Origin: CAZVKN01 sp964627035
Lineage (GTDB): Bacteria; Electryoneota; AABM5-125-24; Hatepunaeales; Hatepunaeaceae
Length of the DNA stretch: 64,000 bases
NCBI GenBank assembly: GCA_964627035.1
Contig: CAZVKN010000001.1
Coordinates: forward strand, 124,001-188,000
Direction: 5' to 3'
Of the stretch, positions 55,542-62,787 are shown one piece after another (positions within the stretch are counted from its first letter, which is position 1; every line of letters begins with the position of its first letter). The notes beneath the pieces are model-generated. The model saw only the letters and a program-made list of their open reading frames with translations. It ran no database searches and had not been told where the DNA came from. The translations under genes were made by a program, and so were the position numbers.

Positions 55542-56690
55542 TCAACTTGCTAACTTCCTGAGCTTGATAAAAAACGATGCACCTCTCCCCTCTTCGCTCT
55601 CTGCCCAGATCTGACCTTGCTGTGCTTCAACCGCTATTTTGCAAAATGCAAGACCGAGACCGACGCTGTATTTACCGGCAATCTCACGATTCCTGACTCT
55701 GAAGTACTTGTCAAATATCTTTGTCAGATAGTCCTGTGGTATGCCTTTGCCATTGTCTGCCACCTCGATGGTTGCCCACTCATCGTCTGAAACGAAAGAA
55801 AGTTCGATATCACTGTCTGTTCGAGTGTGCTTGATCGCATTTGACAACAGATTCTGAATCACGCGGGAAATCAGCTCGCTGTCTGCCTGTACACTCAGCT
55901 TCTCAGGAATATCATTCAGCAGGATTTTGCCACCTGATTGTTCTATCTGATAATCATACTTGGCACATATCTCTGTCAGAACCGGAACCAGATTAACTTC
56001 GGACAGAGTTACAGGCATCTCACCACTCTCCAGCCTCGATACATCGAGCATTCCTCGTGTCAGGGAGAACGTCTCTTCAACTGAATTTTCTATAGTTACA
56101 GCAAAATCTTTTAACACGTCCTTGTCAATATCGTCACTATGCGACAAATCGAGTATCATCTCGGACATACCGCGTATGACGGAAAGTGGATTATTCAGGT
56201 CATGTACTACCATGTGGACAAGGTTGTCACGAGCTTCCTCAGCTTCCTGCAGGGCATCGTAGTTTTCTGCGATTTTATCATACAGTTCAATCTGAAGATC
56301 GCGTGCCCTCTTTTTCTCAAGACAGCCGTTAATGCGTGCTTTCAGCAAAATGGAATTGAACGGTTTGGTGAGGTAATCATCTGCTCCTCTCTCGAGGCAG
56401 TGCACTATGCTGTTTATGTTGTCATCTGCGGTAATCATAATCACCGGCAGATCTCTCAATACTTTATCCTGCTTCATCTCAATGAGCACTTCATGTCCGT
56501 CCATCACGGGCATCATTATATCGAGGAGCACAACATCAATATCTCTTTCTCGCATGACCTTCAAGGCAATTTCACCATTTTCAGCGAAACACGAATTAAA
56601 TCCCTGCATCAGGATGAAATCGTGTAGAAGAGCTCGGTTTGCTTCAGTGTCATCAACGATAAGAATCAGTGGAATTTTTAAATTGTCCAA
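55542..56690 (-). CDS. Hybrid receiver-histidine kinase
   Basis: 382-aa soluble signalling protein. The N-terminal receiver (5-120) has the acidic pair Asp13-Asp14, phosphoacceptor Asp57 in VVLLDIMMPVMDGHE, and Lys109. A short coiled coil leads to the HisKA box HMVVHDLNNPLSVIRGM (His163), then HATPase_c with N, G1 (VADNGKGIP) and G2 (VGLGLAFCK) boxes. There is no membrane segment, so it is probably fed by another kinase through the receiver. Start TTG, weak ribosome site. It has its own terminator, and a link to the adjacent regulator is possible but not shown. Confidence 0.9.
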   Translation of the reverse strand: MDNLKIPLILIVDDTEANRALLHDFILMQGFNSCFAENGEIALKVMRERDIDVVLLDIMMPVMDGHEVLIEMKQDKVLRDLPVIMITADDNINSIVHCLERGADDYLTKPFNSILLKARINGCLEKKRARDLQIELYDKIAENYDALQEAEEARDNLVHMVVHDLNNPLSVIRGMSEMILDLSHSDDIDKDVLKDFAVTIENSVEETFSLTRGMLDVSRLESGEMPVTLSEVNLVPVLTEICAKYDYQIEQSGGKILLNDIPEKLSVQADSELISRVIQNLLSNAIKHTRTDSDIELSFVSDDEWATIEVADNGKGIPQDYLTKIFDKYFRVRNREIAGKYSVGLGLAFCKIAVEAQQGQIWAESEEGRGASFFIKLRKLAS

Positions 56691-56925
56691 GATGTTTCCG
56701 GGGGTTTAACGTGTTGTAATCTGACAGAACATAAAGTACCACAAACGGTAGCAATAAGCAGGGCTTGTGAATAAGAACCGGAGCTGTATCGGTATGAAAT
56801 CAGGCTGCTCAATGATGAAGAGCAACTTGATAATGCGCATGGAATATTGCATTTCATAACGCACTGCTGTATTATGCGAAAAAAACGAAAATGTTGATGA
56901 ATCATAATTTCGTGGAGGATGAAAT

Positions 56926-57117
56926 ATGTCCCAAAATAGAATCAAATCTCCGCCTCGATGGATGTTCGCCATCCTTGTTGTAGGGGGCTTCATAGCCTGC
57001 GGGATCTACATTGGGATGATCCGCATTGATGGTGCTTCAACGGGGCATGTTGTCCGCGCCATAGGATTTGGTATCATGGGTTTGTTGATGCTATGGGGAG
57101 TTATTGGTAAACAATAG
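56926..57117 (+). CDS. Small two-helix membrane protein
   Basis: 63 aa, not recognised. A positive N-terminus (MSQNRIKSPPRW) precedes helix 1 (MFAILVVGGFIACGIYIGMI). A short loop follows, then helix 2 (IGFGIMGLLMLWGVIG). GTGGAGGATGAAAT directly before the ATG gives a strong ribosome site. It is divergent from the histidine kinase. Confidence 0.7.
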   Translation: MSQNRIKSPPRWMFAILVVGGFIACGIYIGMIRIDGASTGHVVRAIGFGIMGLLMLWGVIGKQ

Positions 57118-57177
57118 AAACTCTTTGGAACACTAACTGTGTTATCTTAGCGATGTGTTTAAGAGTTCAGGCTTCAG

Positions 57178-57306
57178 AGTTTGTCAGCTAATACAGAATA
57201 TCCGTTGTCAGGTCGCCGCACCTGACAGCCATATTATTGATATTACATAAGTTGGACTGTCAACCGCGGCGGATTGACAGCAGAAACGTCTATTATCGGA
57301 CAGACC
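57178..57306. mobile_element. MITE-like element, family B, copy 1
   Basis: 129-bp non-coding element. Termini AGTTTGTCAGCTAAT and ATTATCGGACAGACC are imperfect inverted repeats. Two GC-rich hairpins lie inside (TTGTCAGGT...ACCTGACAG and CTGTCAACC...GGATTGACAG). The 6-bp target duplication CTTCAG flanks it (57172-57177 and 57307-57312). It is the reverse-complement relative of the copy at 57920-58047. Confidence 0.75.
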
Positions 57307-57346
57307 CTTCAGCCTGTGCCAATGATTTCTTTAGCAGGATAAAAAG

Positions 57347-57775
57347 TTGAAAGCTATTCATCGTGACTTACTGTTGGCTTTGGTTTCAGGCGCGATTGCA
57401 GGGACTGTTATTTTAGGGATCGTTGGTCGCGCAGTCACAGTCACTATTGCAGTCGCCACTGACAACCCCTTGAACCTAAGCTTGAAAGGTGCAATGGAAG
57501 TGGTGATCATAGGAACGTTGATAGGTGCGATTGGTGGAATCCTGCTTTTCGTTCTCAGGAGAAATCTCAGCAACGTATTGTACCTTCGAGGGATTGTCGT
57601 CGGTGCTTTGTTATTTACATGTTCTGTCCTTGTCTTATTGACATGGGGAACGTTCAGATTCAGCTATTCGGGATTACAACTCCTCACGCTTATAAGTGTT
57701 CTAATCGTTTATATGGCATACGGTATTATTGCGGATTTTATTCAGAGGCTGTTCATTGAAACAGTAGATGAATAG
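57347..57775 (+). CDS. Four-helix integral membrane protein of unknown function
   Basis: 142 aa, not recognised. Four hydrophobic segments at about 8-32, 47-68, 78-100 and 108-132, with few charged residues. TTG start with AGGA eight bases upstream. It begins 40 bases after a family B element. No motif is seen. Confidence 0.6.
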   Translation: MKAIHRDLLLALVSGAIAGTVILGIVGRAVTVTIAVATDNPLNLSLKGAMEVVIIGTLIGAIGGILLFVLRRNLSNVLYLRGIVVGALLFTCSVLVLLTWGTFRFSYSGLQLLTLISVLIVYMAYGIIADFIQRLFIETVDE

Positions 57776-57903
57776 GTATTGCTACTTAACTAATGCCTTA
57801 TCAAATTCGATTAATAAAGGGTATTCTTCGCTGTTTGGTGTGGGTATTGTTTCATATTCATAAGGATCATAGGCATCTGTAAATAAATAACAGTCACACT
57901 ATC

Positions 57904-58108
57904 GTCATTCCCGCGAAGGAGTCTGTCTGATAATGATATATTCCGCTGTCAACCCGCCGCGGTTGACAGCCCAATCTACGTAATATCAATAAGATGCTGT
58001 CAGGTGCGGCGACCTGATAACGGTTTTTGGGTATTATTGGACATACTCGAAGGTGGGAATCCAGTAAACAATTGTTATTACTGGATTCTGGATCAAGTCA
58101 GAATGACA
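57904..58108. mobile_element. MITE-like element, family R1, copy 3, interrupted by a family B element
   Basis: GTCATTCCCGCGAAGG (left piece) and GGGAATCCAG ... AGTCAGAATGAC (right piece) join into the R1 hairpin once the 128-bp insert and one CGAAGG copy are removed. Confidence 0.7.
57920..58047. mobile_element. MITE-like element, family B, copy 2, nested in R1
   Basis: 128 bp with termini AGTCTGTCTGATAAT and ATTATTGGACATACT (inverted repeats, 12 of 15). It has the same pair of hairpins as copy 1 and the 6-bp target duplication CGAAGG on both sides (57914-57919 and 58048-58053). Confidence 0.8.
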
Positions 58109-58203
58109 AAGTAAGGGCTTGTTCCAAGCCCAAAGTTGCTGTTGAGACAACCCGACTACAAATGCACCACCAAGGTTCGAACAATCCGCATCACTTGGCT
58201 GAG

Positions 58204-58232
58204 TTGACATTCTCCTCCAGTTATCCTATCTT
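58204..58232 (+). promoter_or_regulatory. Probable sigma-70 promoter of the 1171-aa secreted protein gene
   Basis: TTGACA, 17 bases, TATCTT on the plus strand, leaving a leader of about 190 nt before ATG 58429. Confidence 0.55.
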
Positions 58233-58428
58233 ACATAAGGAGTTGTTGTTTGATCTGTTGTCTGTGATCCCTGTCACAATAGCTGACCATTACAGATGAC
58301 AGGACTATTCCATTTTGCACTGCATTATCCGCTTTCATACAGTGAGGCGGTAACTAACCACTTCAAAAATCTCTTCAACTCCGGTAGTTTGCGAATTATA
58401 ATCTGAACAGTTTCGCGAGGGAGAACGA

Positions 58429-61400
58429 ATGCAAACCAAAACATTCCTATCATTTATTACAATCATTGTCACACTCTTTGTTATTCCGTCAACGGTTATG
58501 GCTGATGTGACGATCACACCGAAAGGGATCTGTCTCGTTCGGGAAGATGAGGACGTAATTGAGACGACCTTTACTCTGACAAACTCCGGTGAGGAAGAAG
58601 TAGGTTTCTTTATTAGGATGCGCCCTCGAAATTGGGGTGACGAGGAGGACAGAATTCCTCGTCGGGATCGAAGAGGAGGTCCTGATGACATGGAATATGA
58701 ATGGCGGGATAACGATGAAGAGGACGGTCTCGATTTTCAATGGATTGACATCACTGAATTCGAGGATGTCGTCGAAGTGGAGAATGTTGAAGATGACTCC
58801 TATCACGGCATGTTTGAGCTTGGGTTTGAATTTGAGTTTTATGGTGAAGTTTACGAAGAGATCGGGCTCCACTCAAACGGGTGGGCTTCATTTGTCAATG
58901 CAGAGGCTATAGGATTTTTCTACCCGGATTGGTGTGATAATGACCTGCCGCACGCCAACGGAAATACTCCACCTCCTCCGACACTTCTCGCTGTAAATTA
59001 TCAGGATCTGAACCCTGCTATAGCAGGTGACATCTATTATTGGACGAACGAGCAGGATATGGCGATTATCACATGGGAAGAAATCTCACACTTTGTTGAT
59101 GACCAGGGTGATCGTGATTTGTGGACATTTCAGGTAATAGTAACTTCAAACGGTCTGATTAAATATCAATATGAATCGGTCGGTGTTTACGACAACAACG
59201 ATATGATGATAGGTTTACAGAATGAGGACCGAGATCTCGGATTTACAGTCGTTCGCCAAAACTTTGAATACATCGAGGAAGAGAGGACAGTTGCATTCGG
59301 TCAGCCGTCAGCATGGGTCTCCTGGTTGACTTACGACCCGGCAGATGGAGTGATTGAAGCGGATAGTGAAGTCGAGGTTACCGCTACAGTGGACACGGAA
59401 GATCTGGAAGCCGGTGTTTACTTTGCAACGCTGATCGTTAACATTGACATAGATGATGAAGATGCGCTCATGTTCCCGGTGGTTGTGTCCGTTGACAGCC
59501 CCGTAGGATCAATCGAAGGATCGGTGATTGATCCGGCAACCGATGAAGCAATACCGGATGCGGTCATACAATTTTCCCCATCAGAGATAATCCGAATCAG
59601 CGACGATGACGGCATGTTTGAGGTGCCCAATCTGCCGGTCGGAAACTACGATATTAGCTGCACTTCATCTGATTATTTTGATGCAATTATTGAAAATGTT
59701 GAAGTTGAGGAAGGTGAAGTCACCGATGTTACATTTGAACTGCTGCACGCTGAGTGTCTGCTCGACCGTGAAGATATAGAGGTGGCGCTTGAACCTGGCT
59801 CTGAAATATCGGTTGAATTTGACTTAACGAACGGTGGAAATGCACAGTTGACATGGCGAGTTGAGAGGCATTTGCTTGGGGATGCAGATAACGATCCGTG
59901 GGAATTACGCGAGAGAATTGAAGTCGGTGAAATAGTTGAAGACAGTTACCTCAGCGGCGTCGTGTACGTTGATGGGCTCTATTATATATCCGGTGGTAAT
60001 AACCGTCAGAATGATAACTTCGTTTATGTGATCAATGAAGATGGAGAGGAAGTTGATCGTTTTGAGCAGTTCGCTCAGTCACGTTATGGAATGCGCGATT
60101 TGGATTGGGACGGCGAGCTTATCTGGGGCGGTGATGCCGGAATGGTGTACGGATTTACTACTGCAGGAGACCTTGAAGTCGAGTTTGAAGCGGATGTCAA
60201 TCCGGCACGCGCCATTGCATGGGACACAGAACTGAACACACTTTGGGTTGCATCTGAAGGAACAGATATTTTTGGATATGACCGTGAGGGCAACTTGCAG
60301 GCAATTATAGAAAAAGAAGATAACATCGCCCTGCAAGGCATAAGCTACTATCCTGAAGATCCAGAAGGATTTAACCTATACATCTTCTCGCGTGAAGGGG
60401 AGGATGAAGATTCTGATACGCGTGTTTATAAGCTGAATACTGACAATGGCGAGATTCGATTTGTTGCGGACTTAGAATTGGATGATCGTGCGGGAGGGCT
60501 TTATATATCCAATCAGTTTGACATATATAGCTGGGTTTTTGTAGGAATACTTGAGAATGCGGGTAGAACTCCCGATGCCCTCGGCATCTGGCAAATTGAT
60601 GTACGAGTTGGATGGATGGAAGTTGAACCTACTGAGGGCGTTGTAGAGGCGGGAGAATCTGCAGAACTGGAATTGACACTGAATTCTGTGGGGCTGCCTG
60701 TGGCTGAATTTGAAGGCGAGCTGATCTTTGTCCATGACGGTCTCGGTGGTGAGACTCATTTACCTGTGACAATGAACATAACCGAAGGACCGGTACAAAC
60801 ACGACGTCAGTTGAACCTGAACTTTGGCTGGAATCTGGTGTCGCTGAATATAGAGCCTGATCTGGAGGATGTGGTTGAATTGACTGCTGAACTTGTCGCT
60901 GATGACAATTTGATTATGATGAAAAACGGAGCCGGTCAATTCTATGTTCCATCCGCTGATTTCAACAATATACCAGGCTGGTTCGTTGAAGAAGGTTATC
61001 AGATGAAACTTGCAAGGGATGCACGACTTACTGTTGATGGTATGAGTGTGGTTGCTGATGAGCCGATACCGCTGGAAGAAGGGTGGAATTTAACCTCGTA
61101 TTTTCCTCGTCGCAGCGTTGATGCTGTATTAGCTCTATCTGCGCTGGTGGAAACGGATCATCTCATTATCGCAAAGGACGGTGATGGGCATTTCTACGTC
61201 CCGGAATTCGGATTCACAAATATGGGGTTGATGAGCGAAGGATATGGATATAAACTGAATGTTGACGCTGATGTAGAACTGATTTATGTGCAGGAACCTC
61301 CTGAGGATACTCCGGCTGTTCACCGTTCGATTCACAGACAGATTTCATCTTCAAAGGAGGGAAATAGGACAGGGAACAATATGAGCCTGTTGGTGCTGTC

Positions 61401-61944
61401 TGATGATAATCTGAACGCTGAGATAGCAGTCTTTGCCAACGGCTTACAAGTCGGATCCGGAATTCTCGAAGACGGATATGCAGGAATCGCTATTTGGGGC
61501 GATGACCCGACAACTGAAGTGATTGATGGTGCAGAGAGTGGCGACAGGATTGAATTGAAAATTCTTGGCGAAGGCAAATATGAATCTGTAGGATACAAGA
61601 CCATCAAAGGTATGGGGAAATATTCAACAGATGGTTTCTGGGTATTACAACTTGAATCAACAGAAACATCTTCTGCTATCGGATCATTCGAGCTATTAAC
61701 CACACATCCAAATCCGTTTAATTCACAGACCACAATCAGCTATTCAGTCCAGACAGCCGGTAGAGTTCAATTACAACTATATGACATTAACGGTCGCCTG
61801 GTAAGTTCCATCTTTAACGGATACAAGGAAGTAGGAGTGCATACATTGCTATTCAGCGGTGATGATTTGGTGTCGGGGGTGTACTTTGTGAATCTAACAG
61901 CTCGTGGTAAATCTGCTAACCAGAAAATAGTGCTAATTAAATAA
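58429..61944 (+). CDS. Giant secreted adhesin-like protein sharing the non-protease half of the C25 proteins
   Basis: 1171 aa. Signal peptide ends near VMA (24). A lectin-like block with GFEFEFYGEVYEEIGLHSNGWASF follows (~85-290). A carboxypeptidase-regulatory-like domain (GSIEGSVIDPATDEAIPDAVI) is at about 360-435. The propeller-like module (DADNDPWELRE ... YISGGNNRQNDNFVYV ... SRYGMRDLDWDGELIWGG) spans ~480-790. Two 'GWNLVSLN / GWNLTSYF' repeats lie at ~800-965. The sorting domain reads THPNPFNSQTTISYSV ... KIVLIK. The first three blocks and the propeller match the C-terminal halves of both C25 proteins, but there is no peptidase domain. SD-like GAGGGAG precedes the ATG. Confidence 0.85.
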   Translation: MQTKTFLSFITIIVTLFVIPSTVMADVTITPKGICLVREDEDVIETTFTLTNSGEEEVGFFIRMRPRNWGDEEDRIPRRDRRGGPDDMEYEWRDNDEEDGLDFQWIDITEFEDVVEVENVEDDSYHGMFELGFEFEFYGEVYEEIGLHSNGWASFVNAEAIGFFYPDWCDNDLPHANGNTPPPPTLLAVNYQDLNPAIAGDIYYWTNEQDMAIITWEEISHFVDDQGDRDLWTFQVIVTSNGLIKYQYESVGVYDNNDMMIGLQNEDRDLGFTVVRQNFEYIEEERTVAFGQPSAWVSWLTYDPADGVIEADSEVEVTATVDTEDLEAGVYFATLIVNIDIDDEDALMFPVVVSVDSPVGSIEGSVIDPATDEAIPDAVIQFSPSEIIRISDDDGMFEVPNLPVGNYDISCTSSDYFDAIIENVEVEEGEVTDVTFELLHAECLLDREDIEVALEPGSEISVEFDLTNGGNAQLTWRVERHLLGDADNDPWELRERIEVGEIVEDSYLSGVVYVDGLYYISGGNNRQNDNFVYVINEDGEEVDRFEQFAQSRYGMRDLDWDGELIWGGDAGMVYGFTTAGDLEVEFEADVNPARAIAWDTELNTLWVASEGTDIFGYDREGNLQAIIEKEDNIALQGISYYPEDPEGFNLYIFSREGEDEDSDTRVYKLNTDNGEIRFVADLELDDRAGGLYISNQFDIYSWVFVGILENAGRTPDALGIWQIDVRVGWMEVEPTEGVVEAGESAELELTLNSVGLPVAEFEGELIFVHDGLGGETHLPVTMNITEGPVQTRRQLNLNFGWNLVSLNIEPDLEDVVELTAELVADDNLIMMKNGAGQFYVPSADFNNIPGWFVEEGYQMKLARDARLTVDGMSVVADEPIPLEEGWNLTSYFPRRSVDAVLALSALVETDHLIIAKDGDGHFYVPEFGFTNMGLMSEGYGYKLNVDADVELIYVQEPPEDTPAVHRSIHRQISSSKEGNRTGNNMSLLVLSDDNLNAEIAVFANGLQVGSGILEDGYAGIAIWGDDPTTEVIDGAESGDRIELKILGEGKYESVGYKTIKGMGKYSTDGFWVLQLESTETSSAIGSFELLTTHPNPFNSQTTISYSVQTAGRVQLQLYDINGRLVSSIFNGYKEVGVHTLLFSGDDLVSGVYFVNLTARGKSANQKIVLIK

Positions 61945-62321
61945 GGGAAATAAACACTTTCAGCTTGACATCCTCATCTTCAACAGTTATATTGTTGGGT
62001 AACATCAGTATTCACTGACAAGCTTCAATGAAGCTGCAACCTCGAAAATTACTTTCTCAGATATATATTCCGATAGCCGGTTTCAACGGCGAACCGTTCG
62101 CCACCGGATTAAACTTAACCGATAATAACCAAACCCGATCATAAGACCGTTTTGGTCTCATGATAAAAAAATCGGGTGCGCCGGATCCGAACCAAGGATC
62201 ATACCGACGCACCCTACACAGTGGAACGAGCGTCCTCATTGTGGGAAACACGGATCGTTGCCACTTAGTGCATGCCATAAGGTATGCAATAGTTCCTCAC
62301 AAGTCAATAAAGGAGATTCCA
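61945..62321 (+). other. Structured leader between promoter and small secreted protein gene
   Basis: After the promoter at 61965 about 320 nt of leader contain three stable stems: GGCGAACCGTTCGCC (62088-62102); ATCATAAGACC paired with GGTCTCATGAT (62138-62164), itself enclosed by CCCGAT/ATCGGG; and GGGTGCG/CGCACCC (62174-62214) with inner GATCC/GGATC. No T-run follows, so it is not a simple terminator. Confidence 0.5.
61965..61993 (+). promoter_or_regulatory. Strong sigma-70 promoter
   Basis: TTGACA, 17 bases, TATATT on the plus strand, 20 bases after the stop of the 1171-aa gene. Confidence 0.7.
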
Positions 62322-62672
62322 ATGAACAGGAACACTTTATTCGTGATTGTGGCGGTAGCCATGATTATTTTTCTGTCCGCTCCGGTTTCTGCCTTTGCCG
62401 AAGATTACACGGTCAAGGTGATGGACGAGTTGGACGAGCCGGTTATCGGTGCTACCATGTATGCCGGGTTTGATTTCGGCGAGGGATTTGGTATCTGGAT
62501 CCTGGGCAATGACTTAAACAATGGCAAATATGAGTGGGCCGATCAGAATAATCCTGACGCGTGGGAAGTAATTCTTCCATCTTATCTGGAGGCGGTTGCA
62601 CCTGATGATGACCCTCACGCAGAAAATGGTGAAACAACATTTTTCCGTTGGGATGTTATTGATTGGCGATAA
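62322..62672 (+). CDS. Small secreted acidic protein
   Basis: 116 aa, not recognised. Signal peptide MNRNTLFVIVAVAMIIFLSAPVSAFA, then DYTVKVMDELDEPVIGATMYAGFDFGEGFG, which looks like one beta-sandwich of the carboxypeptidase-regulatory/SpaA type; Trp-rich and acidic to the end. I chose ATG 62322 rather than an upstream in-frame start, because AAAGGAG lies eight bases upstream and the signal peptide starts there. No sorting domain, so perhaps periplasmic or released. Confidence 0.75.
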   Translation: MNRNTLFVIVAVAMIIFLSAPVSAFAEDYTVKVMDELDEPVIGATMYAGFDFGEGFGIWILGNDLNNGKYEWADQNNPDAWEVILPSYLEAVAPDDDPHAENGETTFFRWDVIDWR

Positions 62673-62787
62673 CGTGATTTCCGATTGATATTCTGATTCA
62701 TCCAAACATTTCCGGCTGAGTGCCATTAAGCATTTAGCCGGGAAACTCATAGTAATCTTAGAATTCACTATATAAGGAGTCCTGTTC

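Larger units (their letters stand above)
57776..58428. other. 653-base non-coding gap filled with nested repeats and a promoter
   Basis: Contains the R1 copy split by a family B element (57904-58108), a palindrome GGGCTTGTTCCAAGCCC (58111-58127) running into an R2-like piece ending GAGACAACCCGACTACA, and a promoter for the 1171-aa gene. The only long open frame (58027-58299) runs through the repeats and has no protein character. Confidence 0.6.

Noticed and set aside
55376..55560. Possible CRISPR array from repeated GTGATT units
   Set aside because: Units are 7-8 bases, degenerate and contiguous, with no spacers and no cas genes.
58027..58299. 90-codon open frame in the large gap before the 1171-aa gene
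   Set aside because: Runs through the end of a MITE and an R2 fragment; no ribosome site and no protein-like pattern.
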